A stretch of DNA of 64,000 bases, from assembly GCF_022376445.1 (NCBI RefSeq), contig NW_025955011.1, forward strand, positions 62,001-126,000, written 5' to 3'. Below are positions 12,684 through 23,860 of the stretch, in pieces. The first letter of the stretch is position 1; every line of letters starts with the position of its first letter. The position numbers were made by a program, and so were the translations under genes. The stretch is from Fomitopsis serialis (taxonomy: Eukaryota > Basidiomycota > Agaricomycetes > Polyporales > Fomitopsidaceae). The notes below the pieces were generated by a model. That model saw only the letters and a list, made by a program, of their open reading frames with translations, did not search any database and was not told where the DNA came from.

Positions 12684-14129
12684 TTGCAGTCCTGCGGTTG
12701 CGAGCAAGTTAAGACTTGGTTAAGACTTGCTCCTCATCGTCGTCCTCGTCCTCGTCCTCGAGCTGCACGACGCTTTCGCCCTGTTGCATGTCGATGGCAT
12801 CTGCAGCCACGCAGGAAAGTACAGGTGCGGATTACCCCTTCGGCTACCATTGTGCGCCGCGTGAAAGAAGCGAGAGCTAATCCGGACGCCGTAGACATCC
12901 CTCGCCTTTCTCTCTCCGTTGACCATATCGCATCGTCGTCGCCGTTTCCATCGCCAGGCTCACCATTTATACCTCCACCACGCTTGAGTGCGCACGAATT
13001 CGCCCTACGAACACCACTGCAGATGCGCAACAACGTCCACAAAAAGCGTCCGTCAACCGAGCTGCCATCCACGCCTGCTTCGGCAGCACTGTCGCCGACG
13101 ATGGCAACGGCAGCGGGGGGATCGAGACATGTTGACGACGACGTGACGCCGACGACGGCGTCCATGAAGACCGCGTTCGACCGCACGGGTCCCTCTCCAC
13201 CTACGACCCCCACACCGAGCGAGGCCGGTCCCAATCCGCTCACACCACCGGCCACACCCAAGATCACCATTCCAGAGCCCATGCCCAGCCCAGCTCTGGG
13301 ATCGCTCCCAGACGTCGCGCGCCCCACTGCGCTCAATCTCTCCCGCGTCTCCTCCCAGCGCGACTCCCTCACCTCGTCCCGCCCAGCACCCCCAAGCCCC
13401 GCACTCTCCCGGCGCACCTCTGCTGCGCTCTCACGCCGCTCCTCCACACGCTCCCGGCGCGCATCCAGGCTCCCCGCAGAGGCCTCCGCGTCCGCCCCGC
13501 CCACGCCCACGCCCGCACCCGAGAAGGAGAAGAAGCGCAAGTCCTTCCTCGTCAAGATCCGCGACTTTGCCTTCTCGCGCAACGACGACCGCCACGTCGG
13601 CAAGGGCGTCGACGTCCCGCGCCCCAACCGCGTCCGCCGCAGCACTGCTAGCACCTCCTCCACCAGCTCCAATGCGTCCGGCATCCCCGAGGACGAACCT
13701 GATTCCGGCTGGGGCTCCTTCCGGTGGAACACCCTCAGCGCTCACCTCTGGCCGCACGACACCGTCCGCGATTCCGTCGCCAGCGCAGACGCGGGTGGGC
13801 CCTCGCGCACAGACTTTGAGCGCAATTTCGACGTGTCTTCGCCCTCGGAGGAGGTCCCCGACCCATACCAGCAGGGGGAAGACGAGGAGGAGTACGTTCA
13901 GCCCGGCGAGGAGGGTCCGCTCGTTCCAGGCATCTATCGCGCCATGTTTGCGTTCGAACCGGAGGGCACGGCGGAGATGGCGCTCGAGGAAGAGCAGATC
14001 GTCAGGATCATTGGCAGGGGTGGTGGTGTCGGGTGGGCGATCGTGGAGAATGAGGACGGCGGGCATGCGCTCGTGCCGGAGAGCTATTTGGAGCTTGTAC
14101 AGGCTGAGGAGGGCGAGGCTGAGGACTGA
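12684..14129 (+). CDS. SH3-domain protein with long Ser/Pro-rich disordered region
   Basis: One SH3 domain lies at the C-terminus, about residues 415-470 of the open frame. It starts YRAMFAFEPEGTAEMALEE (ALYDF-like strand and acidic RT loop) and continues through the GWAIVENEDG tryptophan region to the LVPESYLELV ending. Before it is a long Ser/Thr/Pro-rich segment, probably disordered, with a basic KKRKSFLVKIRDFAFSR patch and an acidic stretch (DEEEYVQPGEEG). SH3 domains bind proline-rich partners. The layout, with one SH3 near an acidic C-terminus, resembles Nbp2/Skb5-type adaptors, but this is a guess. The start is uncertain: the first 45 or so codons are Arg/Pro-rich and read a CTCGTC microsatellite (12735-12760), so translation may begin downstream (for example ATG 13023) or the 5' part may hold an intron. 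Confidence 0.75.
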   Translation: MQSCGCEQVKTWLRLAPHRRPRPRPRAARRFRPVACRWHLQPRRKVQVRITPSATIVRRVKEARANPDAVDIPRLSLSVDHIASSSPFPSPGSPFIPPPRLSAHEFALRTPLQMRNNVHKKRPSTELPSTPASAALSPTMATAAGGSRHVDDDVTPTTASMKTAFDRTGPSPPTTPTPSEAGPNPLTPPATPKITIPEPMPSPALGSLPDVARPTALNLSRVSSQRDSLTSSRPAPPSPALSRRTSAALSRRSSTRSRRASRLPAEASASAPPTPTPAPEKEKKRKSFLVKIRDFAFSRNDDRHVGKGVDVPRPNRVRRSTASTSSTSSNASGIPEDEPDSGWGSFRWNTLSAHLWPHDTVRDSVASADAGGPSRTDFERNFDVSSPSEEVPDPYQQGEDEEEYVQPGEEGPLVPGIYRAMFAFEPEGTAEMALEEEQIVRIIGRGGGVGWAIVENEDGGHALVPESYLELVQAEEGEAED

Positions 14130-14435
14130 TGCGGTGTATTGATGCTTGGCTCGCGCGGGCGTGGGCGGGCAGTGTAGATGGATCTCCAGCCTGTCGAGAT
14201 GCTCTCGGAGTCGTGCTGAGCAGTCGAAGTGTTACATTGTTGTCTCAGTATTAACAAAGCCTGTCTTATATCCCCAGTACATCCCAGGGAACTTGTGTAT
14301 ACCGTATTACAACAACTGGTCGGTATAGACACAGTCTATGCTTCTGTCATACCCGGGTTCCAGGAAGACATCTCCCATCCATCGCGTGATGGCATGGCTG
14401 ATGAACGAGCACGCCCTTCGCTACCAGTGTTTGCG
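14130..14435. other. Convergent intergenic interval
   Basis: Short interval between the 3' ends of the SH3 gene (plus) and the MTA phosphorylase gene (minus). Nothing else was recognised. Confidence 0.5.
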
Positions 14436-15598
14436 TTAGCTGAAGTAGGTAGGCAAGACGTACGCCAGCTTCTGGCGGTCCTCCTCCTTTTGCTGCTGCG
14501 ACCGCGGCATGATGGAGTATTGCATCGACCCTTGCTCCTCCTTAAGTAGGCTTCCTTCCACTGCGGCACCGTGAAGTTCCTCGAGTATTCGCGCGGCTAC
14601 ATGGCGCGACAGACGTGCGTTCTCCTGCAGGGTCATAAATACCTCTGCCGCAGTCACCGACTCCTCACCTTCGCGCCACGAGTCGTAGTCCGTAGAGGTC
14701 GCAATCAGTGCGTAGCTACGGAAGAACATGAATTGCATGTATAGCACGACACAACGAAGACGCACCTCAGCTCGGCCTCTCTCGCAAGCTTCGCCTCGGG
14801 AAGCACGCTCATGTTAATCACGTCCGCGCCCCACGCGCGGTACATCCTGCTCTCCGCCCGCGTCGAGAATTGCGGGCCCTCCATGCACACGACGCACTTC
14901 TCCGTGTGCAGCTGCGGCACGCGCTTGCCCTCCTGAACTGCGGCCTTCCCATCCTCTTCTAGCACGGCCCTCACGCGGCTCTCTAGCCAGCCAACCAAGC
15001 CCCGGGCGAACGGGTCGCCGAAGGCTGCGTGTGCTACGACGCTGGTTCCTTCGAAGAAGCTTGCGGGACGTATGCCCTTCGTGCGGTCGATGATCTGCGT
15101 AGGTAGGATGAAGTCCCCCGGTGCGATCTCTTCGCGCAGGGAGCCTACTGCTGAGAAAGCGAGTACGGCGCGCACACCCAGTGACTTGAGGGCAGCTATG
15201 TTAGCACGCGAAGGGACGGCAGATGGGTTGATGGTATGTCCGGTGCCATGACGAGCGAGGAACGCGACAAGGGTGCCCGACGGGAGGGTACAGATGGTTA
15301 TGGGTGAGCTAGGGAACCCCCAGGGCTACTTACTGCACATTAGCTTATTACATCGATGCATGAAGGCAAGACTCATACCGTCTCAGGGTTGACGTGCTTG
15401 CTATTGGACAGCAAACAATCAATCCGTCGTCTCTGTGGTGTGCGAGTCCCTTGACTCACACAAATGTGAGGTTGTCCAGATGGTACAGCCCGCTGCCTCC
15501 AATCACTCCAACAAGCACTGCGACATGAAAACATGCGAGTCCATCAGTGAACATGCACCCCATAGATTCCCAGGAAGTTCACCATTTTCGGAACTCAT
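14436..15598 (-). CDS. MTAP: S-methyl-5'-thioadenosine phosphorylase
   Basis: This enzyme cleaves 5'-methylthioadenosine with phosphate to adenine and 5-methylthioribose-1-phosphate, the first step of methionine salvage in the cytosol. Five exons rebuild an apparently intact family member. Exon 1 is only MSSEN plus one base (ATG at 15598). Next comes [16 protein letters not shown] with the phosphate-binding GG-GS motif, then [16 protein letters not shown] and [19 protein letters not shown] (the RHG-GH substrate region). The body follows with [17 protein letters not shown] and [14 protein letters not shown], where the Met/Glu binds the ribose, then [14 protein letters not shown]. The last exon reads [13 protein letters not shown] and ends PTYFS. 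All introns are GT-AG and keep frame, and the order of motifs is that of the MTAP family. Yeast calls the orthologue MEU1. Confidence 0.95.
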
Positions 15599-16070
15599 CT
15601 CAACTGAAGTCCCTCGGGGTCGATACTTTGTCGGTTGCCTGGCACGCAGAACGGGCTGCTTGAGATGGGAGTATGAAGGCAACGAACGACAGCTACTGCT
15701 TCTGGCGAAGACGACCGAGTGTGTTGGACCTGAGAGCCTCGGTGCAAGCATTTAATTATGCTGGAAGAAATTTAACTTCGTGATCTCGAGCGATCTGCGA
15801 CTATCATGGCTAGATTCGATCTCGCGCAAACGCTGTGACGTAGTTTCCGCTTTGGAAACAACAGTCTATTGACCTATCGTGCACATGAGGCGCAGTTACA
15901 TGACAATTACAGCCCGATCTAAGAATACAACAAGATGTACATACGTGATCGATCTATTGAGCTTCTGTGCGAACTACATATCTCATAAAGGTGAAAACGA
16001 CAAACGTGCATATGCTGCACGCGTACTAAGTGCACAGGTGCATGCGCTGAGGGAAAGTGAGGGAGGAAAA
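15599..16070. other. Intergenic, nothing recognised
   Basis: Upstream of the MTA phosphorylase start and downstream of the next minus-strand gene; AT-richer than its neighbours. The promoter of the phosphorylase should lie here. No other element was seen. Confidence 0.5.
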
Positions 16071-19000
16071 TTACTTCTTCCGGAGGTTCGCTTCTGCAAT
16101 CTGCTCCAGACTCATGTTCACAAGCCGTTCGAATCCCATTGGGTGCTCGCGCTCGACATGACCAGCAAGTGTGTCCCAAGACGAGTCGGTCGAGAATGAC
16201 GCGACGCGGAAGGTCCGGTCTTTTTCGTGCCGACGCCTGTAGAGCCAGTAACACATCAGCAAACAGAGTGATATATACTACGCAGCGTGGGGACGTACTT
16301 GCACATAACGCAGGTGTACCGCGATCCGGCTTCGTCGTACGCAAGGTGGATGTGCGAGATGGTGAGCGACCTTCGGAGGGGTGGGCGCTGCACAGGTGCA
16401 GATGCTTCCGGCTTCAAAGGTTTGAATACGGAAGGCTTCGGAGGCACAGGTGTATTCGACTTTGTAGGCACCATCGGTTTGTTGGGAAGCGAATGTACCC
16501 TGAATGGAGGCATAGGTCGGCCCCGGCCTGCAGTCGATCCCGCCGTACCACGGGGAAGCGGACAAGGCAAACGCGGTGACTCTACTTTTGGCGTTGGCGT
16601 CCGTAGAGGTTCATTTTGAGCGGATAGTGTAGGTTTTGGGGAGGGAGCCAGCTGTGGCGACGCATGTGCTTCTTCTTTGATCTCCTCTTCCTCCTCTTCC
16701 TCCTCTTCCCGCATTGCTATATGCATCGGTTCTTGCAGCCCGGCACCTTGCTGACCGGTATGATCACCCGGCCCAGACGTTACGTCTGGCTTCATCTCGC
16801 CTTGGAGCTCCTTCAGATCCGGCTTCGACTCTGAGGGAGTGGCATCGGATGTTGTCATGTGCGCATTCCTCTCGTCTACAAGCGTTTGGTCGGGATCGGC
16901 ATCTCGCTCCGCGGGAGGAGCGGTTTCAGGTGTGGAGGTGAGACCCATGAGCAGGGGCGCAGCGCCGAACTCATGAATGGCCATCGACGAAGAGGACGGG
17001 CGTTCGGGCGAGGGATCTCTAGCTTGAGGGCCTCGTTCGCTAGCGCAGAGCTCCTCCGTTCTCCTCCTCTTCAGAGCACTCATCTCGTCCAACATCGGCG
17101 GACTCGCCGGCCTTTTCCTGTCTGTTGTAGCTAGTGGGCTCGGTGCTCCATCTGACATCGTGAGGTCGATGACTTCCGACATGTCCCTCTCTGGCGCTAC
17201 TGGCTCCATATCGACGGTCCCCACTTGCGACTGTGGCGTCGCCAGCCCCATGAAGGTCTCACTGGCTGTTGGCAGGGACGATTGTCGTTCTGTCGCGGAG
17301 TGCTCGTGCCTGGTCTCGCTTCCCAGCTGTGTGCCAGAAAACGGATCGGGAAGGCCTGCCAGTTTCGGCAGCGCAGAGACCATCTCGGGCCACGTTGTAC
17401 TCGTCCCCGAAGTTTGAAGGAGTGCCTATATGCGGGATAAGCTGAATGCGCTTGATCAAGAACAGGATTTACACACCTGCTTGCTTATCTTTGCCTTCAG
17501 CTCTGTGAGCTCCTGCTCAACCTGCATTCGCCTGTCGTGTTCACCCCTGACCTCTGCCAGTGCTATTCACCGAACCATGAGCATGACACCCTTCTACCAA
17601 TTCGAGAGAGCACGCACCACTAGACAGTAGCGAATCCCCTGTCATCGTCGGGTTGCTCTCCTTCCGCTCCCGTTCACTCAAATGCACGTCCCGCGAGAGC
17701 TTCGCCACCACCTCCTTCAGCTGCCAATTCTCCACCCTCAGACTCTCCCGCTCTCCCTTCACCTGCTGGAGCTCCGTCTGCGTCGCATTCAGCTGGTGGC
17801 GCAGCATTGCGCACGCGGTCGCGAGGTCCTTCGCCGCATTGAACGCCACGGCCACCGCCGCCTGCTCCTTCGCCACCGCCGCGCGCGCAGCGCCCGCCGC
17901 CTGCCTCTCCGCCTCCGCCGCCGTGAGCGCAATAGCCTTCCCGGCCAGTAAGGTGTCCCGCTCGGCGGCGACCGCCACATACCTTTGCTCGAGCTGCAGC
18001 GCGTACGCCTTCACGGGGGCGAGCTCCCGCGCGAGATGCACCTCCGCGGCGTGCACGAGCTCCGCGAAGTGCTTCCCAAGTGAGTTAAACGTCAGCCGCG
18101 CGTGCTCCGGTGGGTCCCATTGGGAGATGGAGTAAGCCACTCGGGTTTCTGGCTCATTCTGCGGAGGCGCGTGTCTCTGCTGCTCTGCTGAAGCCGGACC
18201 GGGAGTTGCGGGCTGGAACTGTTGCGCGGACGCTGACGGCGACGCGGGACCCGCGACAGACTCAGAGAGGGATATCGTCATGTGTCGGCTGTGTTCCGAT
18301 GCTCGAGGTATGTTGGGCGAGAACGGAGGCCTCGGCTGTGCTGCCGAGGAACCCGTGTTCCCGCTGTGTGACTGCACGGAATGTGTGGGTGTCTGGAACT
18401 GTGTGCTGTCACGCCTCTCCGGATGCTGTCTAGCTGGCGGGGCGGGCTGCCTTTGCGAGACTAGGACGTGACTGTGGTGACGCGAGAGGTCGGGCGGCTG
18501 CCCTTGAATGGCTCCTGGACCATGGCTACCGCCATGCGAACCAGAGTGTTGAGGCGCATACATTGATCCGCGTTGGAACGCTACTCCGGGCTGCTGTGCC
18601 ACAGACAATGATTGGCTTCGTGGGTGCGAAGTCGAGTGTTGCGGTTGCAGCTGTGGGGATCCTTGGTGAGGATACGCTTGAGGAGGAGGTCCACCGCCGA
18701 ATTGCGCCAAAGGAACTCTATAACGCGGAAAAGAGCTCGAAGACGGCGATTGGATATGTGGATGCTGCGCTGCATTAAAGTGAGTCGGCTGCGTCGACGG
18801 ACCTGCGATGCAAAGGGGATGAGCGCGTGTCGATATAGTAAGTGATGTCGTTTTGTTGCTTGTAAGATGCGCAATGGAACTTGGCCAACGAAATGATACT
18901 AGGAGAACCTTTGTCTCGCGACTATCACTGTTGTGAGACGCTCCCCTGTGTCAAGTATAAGTTTGCATGCCAATGCTTTGATTCACTGGACGTCGCTCGG

Positions 19001-19274
19001 TATGAGGTTGAGTGGCGATACGCGATAGAAGTCCTCGCTAGGACTCATCTTGTGATTGCACACAAGCAGCACAAAAGCAGCAAGACGACATCATGAGGAC
19101 AGAGGGCTTACCAGGAGATAGCGGCGAATACTGAGGCAAAGCTGCTACCGGTCGATGATGGGGGGAGCTCGCGGAAGCAGGTGGTGTGGGAAGCACTGAG
19201 TTGGACGGACCAGCAGCGGTGGTATTCAACCTTGAGAGGTGCCCGGTAGACGATCCCTGTTGAGGCGCCTGCAT
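16071..19274 (-). CDS. Coiled-coil protein with SUMO-interaction-like motif and C-terminal zinc finger
   Basis: Several open frames join through GT-AG introns into one protein of roughly 850-900 residues. Exon 1 (MQAPQQGSST..., ATG 19274) is Pro/Ser-rich and ends at a GTAAGC donor near 19110. After an intron of about 300 bp, a Gln/Pro/His-rich region follows (AQFGGGPPPQAYPHQ). A long heptad-rich segment (AVAAERDTLLAGKAIAL to VAKLSRDVHLSERER) predicts a coiled coil, which continues after an intron (VEQELTELKAKISKQ). The next exon contains EVIDLTMSD, a good match to a SUMO-interaction motif followed by acid and Ser, then poly-Glu (from a CTT/CTC microsatellite near 16685) and Pro-rich sequence. 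The last intron splits a finger: YTCVMC, then RTFRVASF and HVEREHP, giving Cys-x2-Cys and His-x4-His spacing. I do not recognise the orthologue. A nuclear, SUMO-linked role is inference. Confidence 0.7.
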
Positions 19275-20758
19275 CGCGTCGGTTTGGTTGCGTCGAGTGG
19301 AGGTACCGTATGGGCGTTAATGAGCGGGATCGGCCTGTGCGTTATAAGGTGGTGGGCGTCGGTACACGAGGGCTACGTGTCAATCGAGAGGCTTGCGCAG
19401 GTGAAGAAAGGGAAACAGACGTGATCGGCGAGGAAGAGCGGGTAAGGAATGGCGGATGTTTGGATAAATACACCCGGCGTATGCAGCAAGGTGCTCGGCA
19501 CGCCGCTCGGCGATCAACGACTGAGAAAACGTTGAGGATGCGAGGCCGGTTAGGATGCGGATGGTTGTCGATGAAAACGCGCGAGGGGCGAGAGCATGCT
19601 TGACGTACGCTGCTAGAGTCTACTTGAGTCTCGAGATGGACGATGGGGACTAACCCGTTTTTGGTAAGCGTGGTTTTGGCGGCTTCTGAGATCTCGATCA
19701 CAGATGGTTCCGGTTCCGCTCGATCTCCGCGCTCCCGCCGTCCGGCAGGTCGCCACATCCCTGCCACATCCCTTCCGCCGTGCCACCGTCCGCGACCGAC
19801 GACCGTGTTCAACGATGTCCAACCCCCAAGTTCATAACTGGCTGCAGTCCCGTCCCCTTTCTGCTCCGTTGTCGAAGAAATATCCATAAATACTGAGCTT
19901 GGTCGCAGAGACTGTCGCGGTGCGCGTCCAGGAATGACTTGTCTCAACAGTTCAACAACTGTACACGACGATCTCAGTGCGACCGCCATTTTCTCTATTC
20001 ATTGTCCCGACCAGCTGACAAGGGGCGCAGGCACTGTGGTGATCATGCGCTGATCCTTTCTTCGTCCCGTCTACTCATGAACGCCTTCGCATCCATTGTG
20101 TGAGTCATATCGCTTATATTACGATGCCGTGTTCATCTTCCTCGTGCGACGACAGGCATTCTATGCTTCCTGGAGCGAAAGGAGCATGCTGGAGTCAGAG
20201 CTCTACCATCATGATAAGTACGGCATCAACCCATCATGTTCACCGTGCCTCCTCGAACCTTCTGATGGTCTGGCCTCACGATACCATCATCTTCCAACGA
20301 ACGGGGATTCTCGATGGTTCTGGTCAACGTGCGTACCCTCTGTATCCTCCGTACCCCGATCCTCTCTAAAAGTGAGCTAGTCCTCGAGCCAGTGGCTGTG
20401 TTACCATCTGATACGCACAGATGTCGCTCGTCTCTCAGCTTGTCCTTTCCTGGTGCAGCGGACCCGTCGGAGGCTCGCAGTGTAGAGCGAGGTACGGCGT
20501 CATGAAGGTCGATGCAAGGTCCGCTGCTACGATTGAAGCTTGCTTCTCTCTCCTTAAGGCAGGCCCGACGGTAATTTCGGTGACAGGCGTGTGAGGGAGT
20601 GTGCGCTAAAAGCGTACGTGTCCGTCCTCCTCTTGACGTAGAGTAGAATCCGAGAAGACAGGTTCTAAGGCAATGCGAGACGCTGCAGCGCATACAAAAC
20701 GCCGTCTGCACGGCAGCACGTCGCCTTCTACCCCCCACCATCAAGGATTGGCGTAGGC
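19275..20758. other. Divergent intergenic region, nothing firmly recognised
   Basis: The region lies between the starts of the coiled-coil gene (minus) and the ISG12-like gene (plus), so it should hold two promoters. Open frames occur on both strands, the longest being minus 19342-19989. None shows a known domain, and none was joined to a flanking gene. Confidence 0.4.
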
Positions 20759-21300
20759 ATGGCAGTTAGGTATGTCACGGTTATAAAGAAAGTGCTCCTG
20801 GTGTTTCACTCAACGCCGACGTTCAGACGCATAATTTGGTACATCTTCATCGGCTGCGTTGTATGTGCAATCATAGTATCGGTCGTCGTGCTGCCACTTG
20901 CCCTTCCGGTCGCGCTTGGTGCGATCGGCTTCCTCGCTAGGGGTGTTCTGCGAGGTGCGCAGCACTCAAGTAAGACCACGTCGGATAGTCACTAACCGTC
21001 GATGGGCCTACAGGTTCGATCGCAGCGGGCATACAATCGTCGATCGGTCCCGTCTCTGCAGGCTCTCCCTTCGCGCTCGCTCAGTCTGTAGCGATGGGCG
21101 GCGCGATCCCCGCACTCTGGTCATCCGGTGCCACAGTAGTTGGCGGAGCGGTAGGAGGTCTGCTGGGTTGGACGGCTGCTTGGCTCGAGCCCATTTTCGC
21201 TCTCCACACCAGGTATGCGATGCGTGGGGCTAAGACGGTCCTGAGTCGCGCAACGCGGGGTGTAAGGCGTCTCGTGTCGTGTGTGCGGTCTCGCCTTTAG
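20759..21300 (+). CDS. Small IFI6/IFI27 (ISG12)-like membrane protein, copy 2
   Basis: Paralogue of the gene at 6134-6681, on the opposite strand about 14 kb away. It starts at ATG 20759 (MAVR...). A hydrophobic helix (IIWYIFIGCVVCAIIVSVVV) precedes ALPVALGAIGFLARGVLRG. An intron with donor GGTGCGCA, identical to the paralogue, ends at 21014. Exon 2 carries GSIAAGIQSSIG, SAGSPFALAQSVAMGG and AIPALWSSGATVVGG, and ends RRLVSCVRSRL. A possible first intron, from GTATGTCA near 20770 to TTCAG near 20826, would match the first intron of copy 1; reading through is also open, so the N-terminus is uncertain. It is probably membrane-inserted; function is unknown in fungi. Confidence 0.7.
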
Positions 21301-21944
21301 GGCGGAGCTGTATGCCTGGAGTATGTCTTACGCCGTACCGTATGCTGCTTTTATCTACGTGTAGCATTCATTGTGACTTCTATCGATAGCATGTGTGCCA
21401 CACGTCCACACGTCCACGCGAAGATGTAGAGATTCAGCCTCTAAGTGGGTGCCATATGCAAATATTGGCTAGCCGGATCGCTGCGACCATTGTGTTCAAG
21501 CGGGTAGTATGTATTTAAACTCGAGCTCGCTGTCGAGTCAATTGATAGTGCTCCGACACGACTGGTGCTACACGGGGCATCCTATCTTGTTAGCTATGCG
21601 CCACTTAAAAGGCCTCAAAACCTCATGTCTCTAAACCAACCGAAGGAAGCTGCTACCACGGATTCAAGCACGTATTTTGCACGAGGCCGGTGAGATCATG
21701 AGTGAGCTTCCACTGCAACCCAAGCTTCGATTATGTAGGACGGCATGGGACAGACGATTCATCCTGCGGATGACTGTACAAGTTGTCTTGACCAGGATTT
21801 GCCGTGAAGTAGAAAGCCTTTACAAAGTCGCCATTCGGTGATTCGTTTTGGTTTTAACTAATTGACCTAAGGTACCGATCCGCCCCGCCCTATGTAACAT
21901 CCGATGGCGACGTTCCTGATGTACTCCCGAGACACACAAATTTG
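21301..21944. other. Convergent intergenic, nothing recognised
   Basis: AT-richer interval between the 3' ends of the ISG12-like gene (plus) and the membrane protein gene (minus). No gene, repeat or RNA was recognised. Confidence 0.5.
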
Positions 21945-22761
21945 TCATACTCCTTCGAGAGCCTTCTCGTGAACTTGGGACGGCGGCCTGAACACCATCT
22001 GGCTTTCCGCGCCCACAGAAGAGTCCACGGTGTGCATCTCCTCGTCAGAAGACTCATGCTTGAGATGCACCTCCATTTCCACCACACGACGCGCGTCCGT
22101 CATTCCCGACTCTCCGTCTCCTGCCTCGTTGAAGTGGTGCCCTGTGCAAATAACACCGAAGAAACGGCCATGTCGACGGTGTCCTTTCCCCAGGCTCTCC
22201 TGGTAATGATGCGATATACGATCAACATTGGCGCTAGGCACTGCGCGTAGAATATTCATATCAGTCCGATGAGAGACACCTGCATCAACTCACTGACACG
22301 TCCCCATAGATGTCTCCGAAAATGATCGCCGTCTGGCTATTCCGAGCGTAAGGTATTATGAACATAATCCCTGCTAGGCTGTATAGGGCCGCAGATTCGA
22401 CGAAGATGGCCGTCAGGCCGGTGTACAACTTGGAGTTTTCCGGCCCGAGTACGGCACTGACTCCTTTGGACATGTAGAGCATGCGTGCACAGATGAGAAT
22501 GGTGACGATTATGTTCAAGCTGACGGTCAGTGCGTAGTAAGATGTGCCGAAATCCACGGCGATTCCCTCAAAGAAGTCGCCGTTCGGTGAGCCAGCCGCA
22601 ATGAGTGTAAAGACGGCCACGACTGAAACAGAGTCGAGTTCATGTCAGTGTTCTTGGAGAAGATACCAGTGATAGATATACTCGCCTATAGATGCAATGA
22701 AGATAAGCAGGGGTACCACAACGATCACGTATGATGAGCCCCAGAGGATGAAGCACCGATA
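21945..22761 (-). pseudogene. Agaricomycete multi-spanning membrane protein, 5'-truncated
   Basis: The reading starts at an intron acceptor (CTACTAG) before YRCFILWGSS at 22761. Four hydrophobic segments follow: YVIVVVPLLIFIASI, AVFTLIAAGSP, YYALTVSLNIIVTILICARM and FVESAALYSLAGIMFIIPYA. After an intron near 22295-22240 the tail reads CLAPMLIVYRIITRRAWGKD, then a hydrophilic, acidic tail ending at 21945. This matches the second half of a large family of about seven-helix proteins of unknown function found in many copies in mushroom-forming fungi. Members normally have about 150 more N-terminal residues before the YRC-W-W motif. Here the expected upstream exons are absent, because beyond 22,800 the sequence becomes GC-rich low-complexity DNA. 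It is therefore called partial; a distant first exon has not been excluded. Confidence 0.7.
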
Positions 22762-22799
22762 CTAGTAGAGCTAACACAAACATTAGAACACTGACGGAG

Positions 22800-23860
22800 C
22801 CCATTCAGCGCATTTGCCCATGAGCATTAGTGAGCCGAGGCATCCATTAAGCCCATGCCATCGAGCAGCCGACGCCGGCCGATGTGTCCTCTTCCGCCTA
22901 TGGGGTTTGGGCAGCCGGCGGTCCATCAGCAAATCTGCGCGGGTTCTGAGGGCGCCTGAGGGATCTGAGGCGTCTGATCCGGTGCCTGAGAGCTCTATCG
23001 CATCTGACGCAATCGGGCGTCTATGGCCGCGCTGTTCGTCCCTCTGCGTCTGCTCGTTCCGTGCTCGTTCTCTCAGAGCGACGCAGTCCACTCAGACCCG
23101 TCAGACCCGTCAGACCCTCCAGGCGCGACCTCAAGCCACCCGCATCGAATCTCCCCAAAGTCCACTAGGCGCCTGCCCTAAACTGTGCCACGTTGGCACC
23201 TCGCCACGTCATCGTTCCCTCGCCTCTCTGTTGTGTTACTCGCCTTTCAACTTCCCCATCTCTTGACTTGTTGCACTGTGTTGTTCGTCGCTGACACGCA
23301 GCGGCTGCAGAAGCCTGTCGCGACGTGCGACGCGTCCGGAAGGGTGCACAAGCGCCGGCTTGCCCGCAGCCACGATGTGCGGCTACGATGCACAGCAAGC
23401 AGGCACCACTGCATCGACGTGTGCGCCGCGCCTCCCACCTCCGCCATGTCTCCCTCGCCTCCCTCGCCTCCCTTCTCACTGCCTCTTCACTCTTTTACTT
23501 CTACATACACCGACCCTTGGGCAGCCCACAAACTTGCAGTGCATCGGCCAAATGCATGCAGATGAGGATTCTATGTCGAACAGGGTCACGCGTAGGGTGG
23601 ATAGCGGTCGGATGAAGCAGAGATGAGACCGAATAAGTAAGTTCCTTTTCCCTTCACTCTCCCGCGTTGCCTAGTCATTTATGTACTGTCACATGTCGCC
23701 TGCTGCCCGCTGCGGGCTCACACTGGCAGATGCTGGCTGAGTCACAATCCGACAAAACCCGCCATGCCTCGCCGACATGACCCCTATACGCCGGTTTTGC
23801 ACGCCCACAGCGGCGCTGTAGGTGGGCTGCCTACCTCGTCTCGGACGCATCAGAAGTGTT
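22800..23860. other. Low-complexity GC- and CT-rich tract
   Basis: The tract is dominated by short degenerate repeats: GAGGGCGCCTGAGGGATCTG-type runs near 22,945-22,990, GTCAGACCC repeats near 23,096-23,120, and CT-rich CCTCGCCTCC runs near 23,450-23,480. Open frames exist on both strands but are compositional. No gene is supported. Confidence 0.5.

Noticed and set aside
13431..14066. Minus-strand frame opposite the SH3 gene
   Set aside because: Gly/Ala/Arg-rich antisense shadow of the Ser/Pro-rich and SH3 coding region.
19342..19989. Minus-strand frame of 215 residues upstream of the coiled-coil gene
   Set aside because: No domain, not joined by splice sites to the gene below; composition typical of spacer DNA.
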